From an uncultured Eubacteriales bacterium (GTDB lineage Bacteria > Bacillota > Clostridia > Oscillospirales > Acutalibacteraceae): DNA of 64,000 nt. Below, piece by piece: positions 1 through 8,544 of this stretch. The stretch covers positions 1 to 64,000 of the forward strand of contig OMWP01000010.1 of the NCBI GenBank assembly GCA_900314795.1, in the 5' to 3' direction. Positions within the stretch are counted from its first letter, which is position 1, and each line of letters starts with the position of its first letter. Position numbers and translations under genes: made by a program. Under the pieces are notes generated by a model, which made no database searches, was not told the origin of the DNA, and was given only the letters and a program-made list of their open reading frames with translations.

Positions 1-115
1 TACAATTCCTCAGTCACCGTTCGGTGACAGCTCCTTTTCCCAAAAGGAGCCTTGGAAATCGGCTACTCATTTTTTATTCTATACTTTTTCGACAAGCTGC
101 TTTTTTATATCACTA
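1..115. repeat. Family C palindrome at the left edge
   Basis: CCTCAGTCACCGTTCGGTGA CAGCTCC ... AAAAGGAGCC at about 9-51. No gene. Confidence 0.7.
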
Positions 116-1363
116 TCATATTTCAATATGGCCGAACTCGTGTTTGTATTTAAGCTTACACATCACATAGAAGATGATGCCGAGCAGCGCCCATCCTCCG
201 ACATTGATGAATTCCTGCCATGTCAGGGCCGCGCCGGAGCCGGGGATCAGATACATCACGACCATAAAGCCCGACAGGACAGAGGCGGTAATACCGACAA
301 ATTTATAATGCTTGACCTTGAAGGGTCGGTGCAGCTCGGGTTCTTTCTTTCGCAGGATCACAAAAGACATCGAAACCATCAGGTACGCCAAACAGCAGGC
401 TAAGCTCGCCGCGTCGGAGATCCATACCAGCATCTGCTTACCGAAGAACGGCGCCGCTAATGATAATACACCGATGAGCAAGAGTGCGTTAGTAGGAGTC
501 TTATGCTTTTTGTGGAGCTTTGAGAATCTGCCGGGGATCATCTTAGATTCCGCCATCGAGAAAATGGCGCGACTGCCGCCGATCAAAAAAGAATTCCAGC
601 TGGTGATAACGCCGCACAAACCGCCGATGATCAGTACCTTTGCCATGACAGCGCTGTTGAACACCTTCTCCATTGCGAAGGCGGTGACAAGTCCCGAGCC
701 TTCCATTGCCGCGGCGATCTCCTCTTTATTGAGGGCGTAGCCGACAGCGAATACGACCAATCCGTAGAACACAACGGCACAAATGATCGACAGGAGCAGC
801 ACCTTTGCAATTTTCTTTAAAGGAACATTAATTTCCTCGGCAACCTGCGGGATCACATCAAAGCCGAACAAAAAGAACGGTGCGACGACCGCAACGGACA
901 GGATATTCTTGACTGAGCCGAAGCCCTCACCCACGATCACCTGTCCCTCAAGGTTATCGGGAGAACCATTGATCGCGGAAGCGACAACGAGAACGATACC
1001 GACATCAGCGATCACAACCGTCAGGATCGTTTGGAAGATCGATGCGGCTTTGATACCGAGGATGTTCAGCACGATGATGCCGATCGTAAAGAAGGAAGCG
1101 ACCGCAACACCGGTCACATAAACATCGGAACCGGCAACGGTGTATAGATAGCCCTGCGAGAACGACGGGAAGATATATTGGATGATCGTCGGAAGAGAAA
1201 CAGCCTCAAAACAAACAACGCCGATATAGCTTAAAATCAGCGCCCATGTACAGATAAATGAGCCCGTCGGACCGAACGCCTTGTGGCTGAACACATGCTC
1301 GCCGCCAACCATAGGCATCGCGGGCGTCAGCTCGGCATAGGTCAGGCCGACAAAAATTGCAAA
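116..1363 (-). pseudogene. 5'-truncated APC-family amino acid permease
   Basis: Remnant of an amino acid permease of the APC superfamily, an inner-membrane secondary transporter. The frame is open from about 1363 to the TGA at 116-118 and encodes about eleven hydrophobic segments. It begins inside what is normally the second membrane helix, with the family signature YAELTPAMPMVGGEHVF. The first 45-55 residues expected for the family are absent, including TM1 with its glycine-rich substrate-binding break. An in-frame TGA lies at 1364-1366, about 35 bases below the stop of the neighbouring glycosylase gene. An ATG at 1318 would open a 400-residue protein, but it has no ribosome binding site and would lack TM1. 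I read this as a gene truncated by a deletion or rearrangement. An assembly error at about 1366 is the alternative. The substrate cannot be told. Confidence 0.75.
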
Positions 1364-1401
1364 TCAGGGGGATTCTTATCGGTTACCCGATATTCAAAGG
1401 C

Positions 1402-1896
1402 TCATATATCCTTGATGATCCGCCACTCTCTTTCGAGCCTATCAATGGAGAAAGCGGCGTTCGCGGGACTGGTGGAAGGCAGCTTGACCGCCTCGATCCG
1501 CGTCACCGGATAGAGATACTTCATATAGAGCTTATGGGATGTCGCACCGTTGCAAAAGATCTTGTTGACCTTGCTGTGATCCAATATCACCGAAAGATCG
1601 TTCGGCACCACATCCCGGATCGAGCTGTCGGAGGAACCCGTGATGGTGCAGGAATGAATGGTATCCCACATCGCGATATGATGGCTCAGTACCAAGGACT
1701 TCTTCTCCTCTATCGTCTCAGGCACAGGTTCATCAAATAATCGCGCGATCAGTTTCCAGTAGCGGTTTTGCGGATGACCGTAGAAGAACATCGCTTCTCT
1801 GGATTTGACCGAAGGAAAAGAACCGAGGATCAATATCTTGCATTCTGCATCAAACAACGGTGGGATGGGATGGATGATATGTGTGGTAGCGGACAT
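1402..1896 (-). CDS. DNA-deoxyinosine (hypoxanthine) glycosylase, UDG family 6
   Basis: Base-excision repair glycosylase of the uracil-DNA glycosylase superfamily, family 6, whose members remove hypoxanthine made by adenine deamination. The N-terminal motif GSFPSVKSREAMFFYGHPQN (about residues 25-44) and the C-terminal motif LPSTSPANA (about residue 140) are the two diagnostic active-site blocks and both look intact. The 164-residue length is normal. An ATG at 1896 is preferred over a GTG at 1905 because AGGTG lies six bases before the ATG and overlaps the GTG. The gene stands alone between the permease remnant downstream and the tRNA genes upstream. The family assignment is firm; substrate preference (hypoxanthine or uracil) is inferred from family knowledge. 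Confidence 0.88.
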   Translation of the reverse strand: MSATTHIIHPIPPLFDAECKILILGSFPSVKSREAMFFYGHPQNRYWKLIARLFDEPVPETIEEKKSLVLSHHIAMWDTIHSCTITGSSDSSIRDVVPNDLSVILDHSKVNKIFCNGATSHKLYMKYLYPVTRIEAVKLPSTSPANAAFSIDRLEREWRIIKDI

Positions 1897-1982
1897 AAGA
1901 ATCACCTAAACATGTTGAGAATTTAAGAGCTTGACAAAAATGCTAAGCTCATGCAATATGAGAAACATCCATAATGATAAAA

Positions 1983-2011
1983 GAAAAAGCCCCGACACAA
2001 ATGTATCGGGG
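1983..2011 (-). terminator. Rho-independent terminator after tRNA-Cys
   Basis: On the minus strand a stem CCCCGATAC / GTGTCGGGG with a short loop is followed by CTTTTTCTTTT. It lies just below the 3' end of tRNA-Cys. Confidence 0.8.
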
Positions 2012-2021
2012 TGATCTTTGG

Positions 2022-2093
2022 AGGCGACACCCGGAATCGAACCGGGGAATCAGAGTTTTGCAGACTCGTGCCTTACCGCTTGGCTATGTCGCC
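2022..2093 (-). tRNA. tRNA-Cys (GCA)
   Basis: Full cloverleaf on the minus strand: acceptor GGCGACA pairs with TGTCGCC, the anticodon loop CTGCAAA gives GCA, and the T-loop GGTTCGAATCC is standard. No CCA is encoded. It has its own terminator and is separated from the other tRNA genes by a GGTCAGTGATCAGTGG-type repeat and a second terminator. Confidence 0.93.
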
Positions 2094-2099
2094 ATATGG

Positions 2100-2140
2100 T
2101 CAGTGGTCAGTGATCAGTGGTTAGTGGTCAGTTATTGTTA
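2100..2140. repeat. Short-unit TCAGTGGT repeat
   Basis: Imperfect iterations of the type GTCAGTGGTTAGTGATCA. Similar runs occur at about 48558-48593, 48648-48681, 51885-51939 and 55817-55850, always between genes. Function unknown. Confidence 0.7.
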
Positions 2141-2177
2141 ACTGCACACTAAGCGCCGATCATACCGCTGATTATTG

Positions 2178-2207
2178 AAAAAGGACTTAAACCAGTTAAG
2201 TCCTTTT
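2178..2207 (-). terminator. Terminator of the four-tRNA operon
   Basis: Minus-strand hairpin AAGGACTTAA / TTAAGTCCTT with T-rich 3' flank, directly after tRNA-Gly. Confidence 0.8.
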
Positions 2208-2218
2208 CACGTCTATGG

Positions 2219-2291
2219 AGCGGATGACGGGGCTCGAACCCGCTACCTCCACCTTGGCAAGGTGGCGCTCTACCAGATGAGCTACATCCGC
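2219..2291 (-). tRNA. tRNA-Gly (GCC)
   Basis: Acceptor GCGGATG pairs with CATCCGC with a normal T arm. Anticodon GCC lies in the loop between CACCT and AGGTG. It is the last gene of the Val-Asp-Phe-Gly cluster. Confidence 0.95.
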
Positions 2292-2300
2292 AAATATTGG

Positions 2301-2373
2301 TGCCTCCGGACGGAATCGAACCATCGACACGGGGATTTTCAGTCCCCTGCTCTACCAACTGAGCTACAGAGGC
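2301..2373 (-). tRNA. tRNA-Phe (GAA)
   Basis: Acceptor GCCTCTG pairs with CGGAGGC (one G-U), discriminator A. The anticodon loop CTGAAAA gives GAA. Third gene of the cluster. Confidence 0.95.
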
Positions 2374-2381
2374 AAAATTGG

Positions 2382-2455
2382 CGACCCGGATCGGGCTCGA
2401 ACCGACGACCTCTAGCGTGACAGGCTAGCGTTCTAACCAACTGAACTACCGGGCC
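2382..2455 (-). tRNA. tRNA-Asp (GTC)
   Basis: Acceptor GGCCCGG pairs with CCGGGTC, discriminator G as expected for Asp. Anticodon GTC in the loop CTGTCAC. Second gene of the cluster. Confidence 0.95.
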
Positions 2456-2464
2456 ATGGTATGG

Positions 2465-2537
2465 TGGGAACAACAGGGCTCGAACCTGTGACCCCCTGCT
2501 TGTAAGGCAGGTGCTCTCCCAGCTGAGCTATGCTCCC
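2465..2537 (-). tRNA. tRNA-Val (TAC)
   Basis: Acceptor GGGAGCA pairs with TGTTCCC, discriminator A. Anticodon TAC in the loop CTTACAA. First gene of the cluster, about 30 bases below the promoter. Confidence 0.95.
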
Positions 2538-2569
2538 AAACCGTTCGCCTCTTCATTTGCGACTCGTAT

Positions 2570-2598
2570 ATAATACTATATCTGAAAGAAAAAGTCAA
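2570..2598 (-). promoter_or_regulatory. Sigma-A promoter of the tRNA cluster
   Basis: Minus strand: -35 TTGACT at 2593-2598, 17-base spacer, -10 TATTAT at 2570-2575. Confidence 0.75.
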
Positions 2599-2617
2599 GG
2601 GGTTTTTCTAAATTTTC

Positions 2618-3493
2618 TTATTTTTTCTTTAACAATTCTTCCAGCTCGTTTTCAGTAAATGTATATCGTTTATTGCAGAATCGGCAATTTGCCTCGGCGC
2701 CGTGGTTTTCGTCGATCATCGCCTGTATCTCTTCCTTAGGCATGGAGGCGATCAGCGAGCGGATCTTCTCCTTGGAGCAGCCGCAGACATACTTGACCTC
2801 GAATTCATCGAGCACCTCGACCTCAAAGCCGTCGAGCGCCTGTTTGCACATATCGAGCGCGGAGAGTCCCTTTGCGAGCATGGTGGTGATGGAGTCGAGC
2901 TTTGCGACATTCTCTTCGATCTTGTCGATGGTAGCGTCATCGGCGCCCGGCAAAAGCTGGATCAGTAAGCCGCCCGATAACAGCACCTGAGAGCTGTCCT
3001 TGTCGATCAACACGCCCAGCGCGCAAACGGTCGGGATCTGCTCGGAGGTTGCGTAGTAGTTGGTGATATCCTCGGCGATCTCGCCCGATACGATCGGGAT
3101 TTTTCCGATATACGGCTCTCCCTCACCGAAATCCTTCATCACGCTGATAATGCCCGCGCCGACTGCCTGTGCGACATTCAGCTTGCCGTTCTCGTAATGA
3201 GCGGTCGGGCAATCGGGATTGGTAACAAAGCCCTTGACGTTGCCGTTGCTGTCAGCGACCGCCATGAACGCGCCCAGCTCACCGTCGCCCTCAAAGCGGA
3301 TATTCAGAGTCGATTTGGAGGATTTGAGCTGTGCGCCCATCATGGAAGCGGCAGAAAGCAATCTGCCCAGTGCGGCGGACGCCACGGGACTTGTATGATG
3401 GATGATACTCGCCTTATAGGCGATATCGGTCGAGTCGATCGCGGAGACCATCACGGCTCCGTCGGAGGTGATACATCTGATGATTTTATCCAT
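2618..3493 (-). CDS. hslO: Hsp33 redox-regulated chaperone
   Basis: Cytoplasmic holdase chaperone switched on by oxidation. The 291-residue protein carries the Hsp33 fold and, near its C terminus, the four-cysteine zinc switch written C-G-C and C-R-F-C about 30 residues apart. These cysteines release zinc and form disulfides under oxidative stress in characterised homologues. The start is placed at the ATG at 3493: AAAGGA lies 12 bases upstream on the minus strand, and the longer frame beginning at 3514 would begin inside that ribosome binding site. The gene is monocistronic, with the tRNA promoter immediately downstream and a palindromic repeat region upstream. Confidence 0.95.
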   Translation of the reverse strand: MDKIIRCITSDGAVMVSAIDSTDIAYKASIIHHTSPVASAALGRLLSAASMMGAQLKSSKSTLNIRFEGDGELGAFMAVADSNGNVKGFVTNPDCPTAHYENGKLNVAQAVGAGIISVMKDFGEGEPYIGKIPIVSGEIAEDITNYYATSEQIPTVCALGVLIDKDSSQVLLSGGLLIQLLPGADDATIDKIEENVAKLDSITTMLAKGLSALDMCKQALDGFEVEVLDEFEVKYVCGCSKEKIRSLIASMPKEEIQAMIDENHGAEANCRFCNKRYTFTENELEELLKKK

Positions 3494-3521
3494 ATTTAAT
3501 ATAATTCCTTTCAAACATGAT

Positions 3522-3645
3522 CGTAGGGACGAGCATTGCTCGTCCGGTGCCGCAGGAGCTTTCTCCCTCTATCCGGGGCCTCTTCCTTGTTTTATGTCCG
3601 TCATACCTGCATGGACGGGAGGAGCAAGCCCCTCCCCTACAAAAC
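3522..3645. repeat. Family B palindromic repeats
   Basis: Two copies of an intergenic palindrome: GTAGGGACGAGCATTGCTCG near 3523-3542, and GGGAGGAGCAAGCCCCTCCC near 3619-3638. Related copies lie at 27208, 29187, 29298, 37711, 37871 and 46111. They are non-coding. Confidence 0.75.
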
Positions 3646-3649
3646 TGAA

Positions 3650-4408
3650 TCATTCCCTGTTGATCGCATGCTTGATTCGTGCGACAAATACCGCACGGTC
3701 GCTGTCCTCTCGCAGAGGCTCAGTCGTCATATCGTGAAAGACCTTGATGTCCTCAAAGCCCGATTTCGTTAACATCTGTCTGAGGTCATCGATCTCATAC
3801 GCGCGCTCGCTGAAATGCTCACAGCTGCGGAAATAGCTCTCCCCTTCTCGCTCAAAGAGGTCGAGCTCGATGTTGACGATATTATTTTCTTTCAAAGAAT
3901 TTTGCCACACACAGAACACGCTGTCGGTATCATAAACAAAGGTATTGTTCGCCAAAATCTGTTGGTGCTTATAGACGGTGTTGACGTCAAACACAAAGGT
4001 ACCGTCGGGGTTCATAAACAGCGCCACGCGGTCAAACACCTTTTGCAGCTGTTCTTTGTCGGTGATGTGATTGAGGCTGTCTAAGGTGCAGACGCAGGTG
4101 TCGATGGTGCCGTACAGGTCGAGCTGTTCCATCTGCTGGCACAAAAACAGCACTTGGAGATCCGCATCATACGCTTTATCCATCGCCACACTGAGCATCT
4201 CGGCAGAGCCGTCGATACCGAACACATCCACTCCCCTGCGCTTTAATTCCAGCGTCAAAGAGCCGGTTCCGCAGGCAAGGTCAAGGGTCAAGCCCCAGTC
4301 GTGGTCATATAAAGATAAAACGCTCTGAATATAATCAGCGCGTTTTTTGTAATCCACATTGAAGGTCAGGTTGTCATAGAATTGGGAGAAATACCGATAC
4401 CCGCTCAT
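3650..4408 (-). CDS. Class I SAM-dependent methyltransferase
   Basis: Predicted cytoplasmic methyltransferase of 252 residues. Motif I, LDLACGTGSLTLEL, at about residues 42-55 is the SAM-binding glycine loop. It is followed by an acidic residue at the end of strand 2 (FGIDGS) and by a motif IV-like segment CTLDSLNHI. The C-terminal half contains beta strands typical of the YitW/Methyltransf_25 group, but the acceptor substrate is not evident. Its start codon overlaps the stop of the YerC-type gene by four bases, so the two are translationally coupled and share a promoter. Function beyond methyl transfer is unknown. Confidence 0.8.
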   Translation of the reverse strand: MSGYRYFSQFYDNLTFNVDYKKRADYIQSVLSLYDHDWGLTLDLACGTGSLTLELKRRGVDVFGIDGSAEMLSVAMDKAYDADLQVLFLCQQMEQLDLYGTIDTCVCTLDSLNHITDKEQLQKVFDRVALFMNPDGTFVFDVNTVYKHQQILANNTFVYDTDSVFCVWQNSLKENNIVNIELDLFEREGESYFRSCEHFSERAYEIDDLRQMLTKSGFEDIKVFHDMTTEPLREDSDRAVFVARIKHAINRE

Positions 4409-4707
4409 TCTTCTTCCTTTAAGCGCTCAAAAACGAGGGTGTAACCGCCCGCGTTCTCATAATCAAGCGAACGCTTCACACGGCTGATGGTCGCAGTAGA
4501 CGCACCTGTCGCCTCGACGATCTTGTTGTAGACCATGTTCTTGTCCAGCATCATCGCTACGGCAAAACGCTGGGATAATGCCTTTAGCTCAGGGATCGTG
4601 CAAAGATCCTTGAAGAACGCCTCGCATTCTTCCACGGTTTCAAGGGTCAATATCGCTTTAAACAGATCATTCGTGAATTCAGCATTGGGTTTTGCAGGCA
4701 TAGTCAT
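4405..4707 (-). CDS. YerC/YecD family TrpR-like DNA-binding protein
   Basis: Small 100-residue protein of the TrpR-related YerC/YecD family. The helix-turn-helix is recognisable at about residues 60-85 (EATGASTATISRVKRSL). The preceding ELKALSQRFAVA segment is the first helix of the Trp-repressor-like fold. Family members are putative transcription regulators with no established ligand. RBS AAGGAG precedes ATG 4707. First gene of a two-gene operon with the methyltransferase. Confidence 0.85.
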   Translation of the reverse strand: MTMPAKPNAEFTNDLFKAILTLETVEECEAFFKDLCTIPELKALSQRFAVAMMLDKNMVYNKIVEATGASTATISRVKRSLDYENAGGYTLVFERLKEEE

Positions 4708-4743
4708 ACTCCTTTTGTCCGATGTGACTTTTCTTGCTTTACT

Positions 4744-4772
4744 ATTTTAACACACGAAAACGCAAATGTAAA
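4744..4772 (-). promoter_or_regulatory. Promoter of the yerC-methyltransferase operon
   Basis: Minus strand: -35 TTTACA (4767-4772), 17-base spacer, -10 TAAAAT (4744-4749). Confidence 0.65.
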
Positions 4773-4821
4773 TAGAAATAAATATTTACTGCATCAATAT
4801 TTATACACGGTTTAAAGTGTG

Positions 4822-5012
4822 ATTAGCATATCGGTTGAGATCGCCACAATCCTGATGGATTTTGCAATGACTTTTCCGGTTGAGATTGCCACAATCCTGA
4901 CGGATTTCGCAATGACTTTTCCGGTTGAGATTGCCACAATCCTGCGGATTTCGCAATGACTATTTCGGTTGAGATTGCCGCAGGATGACGATCGTCATCC
5001 CTCGCAATGACG
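4822..5012. repeat. Four tandem copies of the family A repeat
   Basis: Four successive units beginning GGTTGAGATYGCC and ending GCAATGAC, spaced by about 45-50 bases. Each has a variable middle (ATCCTGATGGATTT, ATCCTGACGGATTT and so on). Each unit is a partial palindrome. This is the family scattered through the whole window; here it forms a small array between two convergently unrelated operons. The region carries no gene. Confidence 0.8.
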
Positions 5013-5020
5013 ATGGATAG

Positions 5021-5048
5021 AAAAACGCTCCTGAGAAACAGGAGCGCT
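5021..5048 (-). terminator. Terminator of the dnaG-rpoD-zincin operon
   Basis: Minus-strand hairpin GCGCTCCTG / CAGGAGCG followed by TTTTTCT, directly after the zincin gene. Confidence 0.8.
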
Positions 5049-5051
5049 GTG

Positions 5052-5429
5052 TTATTTGATGGTATATCCCTTTGATTCCAGATACTTGCTGATCTGCTCA
5101 TCATCGTAATACTCGAGATCATCTGCACCGGCGAGATACTCATTATGGTGTCTGAGCTCATGCACTAAGATCCGACGCAGGATCTCGCGGTATTCTTCGA
5201 GCGTTTTATTGACATAGGCACGGATGATGCTGCCGTAATAGATCTTGATAGACTTGCCCAGATTATCGCGGACATACACGCCGAGTATGTATAGATCATT
5301 GTTCTGCGCGTACCAGTGGTAGCGAACGCCGTCCTCCAGCACGATACCGCCGTTGAGTTCACGGTACAGCTCCTGCGGAAGGGTCTCGGCGATCTCATCG
5401 AGGATCGCGCCGCATTCTTCATACGTCAT
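5052..5429 (-). CDS. Zincin-like metallopeptidase family protein
   Basis: Small 125-residue protein with a single HExxH-type zinc-binding motif, HELRHHNE, at about residues 90-97, in the setting seen in the short cytoplasmic zincin family (metallopeptidase family protein, Zincin_1-like). A DLEYYDDEQ segment downstream could supply the third metal ligand. No signal peptide. The start ATG at 5429 lies four bases after the rpoD stop, so it is the last gene of the dnaG-rpoD operon, and the hairpin at 5021 ends the transcript. Substrate unknown; peptidase activity is inferred only from the motif. Confidence 0.7.
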   Translation of the reverse strand: MTYEECGAILDEIAETLPQELYRELNGGIVLEDGVRYHWYAQNNDLYILGVYVRDNLGKSIKIYYGSIIRAYVNKTLEEYREILRRILVHELRHHNEYLAGADDLEYYDDEQISKYLESKGYTIK

Positions 5430-5433
5430 AGGC

Positions 5434-6546
5434 TCAGTCTAAGAAGTCCTTGAGCTTTTTGGAGCGGGACGGATGACGGAGCTTTCTGAGCGCCTTCGCC
5501 TCGATCTGTCGGATACGCTCACGGGTGACATTGAATTCCTTACCGACCTCCTCGAGCGTGCGGCTTCTGCCGTCCTCCAGACCGAAACGCAGTCTTAACA
5601 CCTTCTCCTCACGAGGCGTCAGGGTGTCGAGCACCTCCATGAGCTGTTCACGCAGCATGGTATGGGAAGCGGCGTCGGCAGGTGCGGGCGCGTCATCATC
5701 GGGGATGAAGTCACCCAAGTGGCTGTCCTCCTCCTCGCCGATCGGGGTCTCGAGCGAGACGGGCTCCTGCGCCACACGCATGATCTCGCGCACCTTATCG
5801 ACAGGCATATTCAGCTCCTCGGCGATCTCATCAGCCGAAGGCTCTCTGCCGTTTTGATGCAGCAGCTGAGAAGAAACCTTCTTGACCTTATTGATGGTCT
5901 CGACCATATGGACAGGGATACGGATGGTACGCGCCTGATCCGCAATCGCACGGGTGATCGCCTGACGGATCCACCACGTCGCGTAGGTAGAGAACTTGAA
6001 GCCCTTGGTATAATCGAACTTTTCGACCGCCTTGATCAGACCGAGGTTACCCTCCTGGATCAGATCAAGGAAGTGCATACCGCGACCGAGGTAGCGCTTC
6101 GCGATGCTGACGACCAGTCGCAGGTTCGCCTCCGACAGGCGCTTCTTCGCGTTGACGTCGCCCTCGGAGATCTTGATCGCAAGCTCGACCTCTTCTTCCG
6201 GAGTAAGCAGCGGAACGCGTCCGATCTCTTTGAGATAGACCTTGACGGGATCATCGATCGAAATGTTGTCCGTCGCTTCCACGGTTGTGGTTTCACCGGA
6301 AGTCTCATCCTCTTTGGCATTGCCGCTGATATTGAGGTTGTCGATATTCAGATCCTCCTCGAGGTCGGTCTCGACAATCTCGATCCCGGCTGCTTCCAGA
6401 GAATCATAGAGTTTTTCAAGCTGTTCGGGGTCGATATCCATCTCGCCGATCGCGTCGAGGATATCTTTGTTGGTAATATTTCCCTTGGTCTTAGCGAGAT
6501 CGGTCAATTCCTTTAAAAGGCTCTTCTTATCTGCTGCTGCGGACAT
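5434..6546 (-). CDS. rpoD: RNA polymerase primary sigma factor (sigma-A)
   Basis: Housekeeping sigma-70 factor of 370 residues, the usual length in Clostridia. After an N-terminal region 1.1-like segment come region 1.2 ([17 protein letters not shown]), region 2.3-2.4 ([20 protein letters not shown], which melts and reads the -10 element), region 3 and region 4.2 ([20 protein letters not shown], which reads the -35 element). It lies directly downstream of dnaG, the conserved macromolecular-synthesis order of Firmicutes, with a zincin gene following. It fits the TTGACA/TATAAT promoters seen throughout the window. Confidence 0.97.
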   Translation of the reverse strand: MSAAADKKSLLKELTDLAKTKGNITNKDILDAIGEMDIDPEQLEKLYDSLEAAGIEIVETDLEEDLNIDNLNISGNAKEDETSGETTTVEATDNISIDDPVKVYLKEIGRVPLLTPEEEVELAIKISEGDVNAKKRLSEANLRLVVSIAKRYLGRGMHFLDLIQEGNLGLIKAVEKFDYTKGFKFSTYATWWIRQAITRAIADQARTIRIPVHMVETINKVKKVSSQLLHQNGREPSADEIAEELNMPVDKVREIMRVAQEPVSLETPIGEEEDSHLGDFIPDDDAPAPADAASHTMLREQLMEVLDTLTPREEKVLRLRFGLEDGRSRTLEEVGKEFNVTRERIRQIEAKALRKLRHPSRSKKLKDFLD

Positions 6547-6620
6547 CGGGTATCATCCTTTCCAAATTCAATGTCATAATGGGGAGCGTACGCTCCTTGC
6601 TGTTATCAACCGAAAATCGG

Positions 6621-8390
6621 TTATTCATGTTTATCTTTCAGACGAGAGAACAGATTGGTAAACTCGTCTTGTGTACTGTTGCGGATATCACTCTCGGTCG
6701 GCTTTGCCTTTTCATCGAGAATGATATTGATATATTCATCCAGCGCCTGTTGGGTACGCGGCAGATCGGCGCCCGAATTCACGATGCGCACGATCTTAGC
6801 CTGCTCGTCGTTGGTGAAGTCCAGCGACAGCGCTGTCATCGGATCTTGGTGTTTTATAATTCTTACAGAGAAATATTCAAACAGATTCCGATTGAAATCC
6901 GTCGTAAAATCCTCGGGTCGGAGCTTCTCATGGATATAAACGAGCTTATCGGGATTGTTCACCAAAAAGGCAATCAGATTCTCCTCTGCGGAGACAGCAC
7001 GCAAATTGGACGCATGCTGCGGGTTGATCCTGTCATCCCGCGCCGAGAGATTTTTTTGCAGCTGAGAGAACTCATTCTTGCGGCGGTAGCGCTCTTTGCG
7101 GCGCATCCCCTGCTTGACCTGCTCTAGGATCGAAGCCTTGGAAACGTCGGTCTCGTCGCTCAGGCGCGAGGCGTAGATATCGCGCTCCATGGGATTATCC
7201 AGCTCACAAAGCAGCTTGACGCCCTCGTTGAGATAACTGAGCTTGTCCTGCGGACTATTCATATCGTAGCGGGATTTGAGCTTTTGCATCCGATATTCCA
7301 TATCGTTGCCGCTGTTATCCAACACATTCTGAAAAGCGGCATGACCCTTATCGCCGTGACGGCGGATGAATTCATCGGGATCCTTGCCGTCGGGGATCGA
7401 GATCACCTTGACGACCAATCCCGCTCTGCGTAAGATATCGATCGCTCTGGCGGTCGCCTTTTGACCCGCTTCATCAGCGTCATAACAGATGATGACCTCT
7501 TTGCAGTAGCGCTTCATCAGCGCCGCCTGATCGGCGGTCAGCGCCGTACCGAGGGTGGCAACGGCATTGGTAAAGCCTGCCTGATTCAGCGAGATGACGT
7601 CCATGTAGCCCTCACAGAGGATCAGTGAATCGCTTTTGCTGTTCTTCGCGTTGTTCAGCGAAAAAAGGTTGAAGCTCTTATTGAACACCAAGGTATCGGA
7701 GGTGTTGAGATACTTGGGCTTTTGATCGGTCATGATACGCCCGCCGAACGCGATCACGTTACCGCGCACATCAATGATCGGGAACATCACGCGGTTATAA
7801 AAGCGATCAAGCACCGAATTACCGGAGCGGGATTTGAACACCAAATTCGCCGCGATCATCTCGTTTTCGGTGAATCCGCGGGAACGCAAATGATTTCCCA
7901 AGGCAAAGCGCTCATCGGGGGCAAAGCCCAGACCAAAATGGCGGATCGTACTGTCGGCAAGCCCGCGATTGCGCAGATACGCGAGTCCCTCGGCGCCCTC
8001 TTTCGACATCAGCTTGGCGTAAAAGAAACGCGCCGCCTCACGATTTGCTTCATAAATGCGGGTGCGCAGCTTGCTGACCGAGTCATCATAATCATCCTCG
8101 GGCATGGACATACCGGCACGTTCGGCAAGGAACTTGACCGCCTCCATATAGTCGAGGTTTTCGATCTTCATCACAAAGGTGATGATATCGCCCCCGACGC
8201 CGCATCCGAAACAGTAAAAAGAACCATTTTCCGTATAGATGTTGAAGGATGGTGTTTTTTCGCCGTGAAACGGGCATAATCCGACCAGATTCCTGCCGCG
8301 GCGCTTGAGCTGCATATAGGACGCCGCCAGCTCACCGAGATCGTTACGATATTTGATTTCACTGATAAATTCATCCGATAAACGTGGCAT
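6621..8390 (-). CDS. dnaG: DNA primase
   Basis: Makes RNA primers at the replication fork. The 589-residue protein has the N-terminal CHC2 zinc finger (CPFHGEKTPSF at about 39-49 and CFGCG at about 60-64). The TOPRIM catalytic core follows, with the acidic glutamate in LILCEGYMDV and the DxD-like block YDADEAGQKA, then a helical C-terminal domain for DnaB helicase contact. rpoD follows 74 bases downstream, which indicates one operon. The start ATG at 8390 has a modest AG-rich stretch upstream. No unusual feature seen. Confidence 0.97.
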   Translation of the reverse strand: MPRLSDEFISEIKYRNDLGELAASYMQLKRRGRNLVGLCPFHGEKTPSFNIYTENGSFYCFGCGVGGDIITFVMKIENLDYMEAVKFLAERAGMSMPEDDYDDSVSKLRTRIYEANREAARFFYAKLMSKEGAEGLAYLRNRGLADSTIRHFGLGFAPDERFALGNHLRSRGFTENEMIAANLVFKSRSGNSVLDRFYNRVMFPIIDVRGNVIAFGGRIMTDQKPKYLNTSDTLVFNKSFNLFSLNNAKNSKSDSLILCEGYMDVISLNQAGFTNAVATLGTALTADQAALMKRYCKEVIICYDADEAGQKATARAIDILRRAGLVVKVISIPDGKDPDEFIRRHGDKGHAAFQNVLDNSGNDMEYRMQKLKSRYDMNSPQDKLSYLNEGVKLLCELDNPMERDIYASRLSDETDVSKASILEQVKQGMRRKERYRRKNEFSQLQKNLSARDDRINPQHASNLRAVSAEENLIAFLVNNPDKLVYIHEKLRPEDFTTDFNRNLFEYFSVRIIKHQDPMTALSLDFTNDEQAKIVRIVNSGADLPRTQQALDEYINIILDEKAKPTESDIRNSTQDEFTNLFSRLKDKHE

Positions 8391-8544
8391 AAGCTCTCAC
8401 TTTCACCGACACCGACGCGTCGGTTTATCATTAACTTCTAAAGCATCATCTTTCACAATATCAGGGAATCACCATTAAACAGATCATCTTCCCCCGAAAA
8501 AACGTCACATTTATTAATTACGCAAATTCCCGCAAATACCCTTT

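Noticed and set aside
2149-2420. Short frames on both strands across the tRNA genes
   Set aside because: They translate tRNA sequence (for example repeated GSNPR-like residues) and are not genes.
4822-5012. Possible CRISPR array
   Set aside because: The units and the intervals are both conserved, spacers are not unique, and no cas gene is present. It is a tandem array of an intergenic repeat.
5662-6516. 284-codon plus-strand frame
   Set aside because: Antisense to rpoD.
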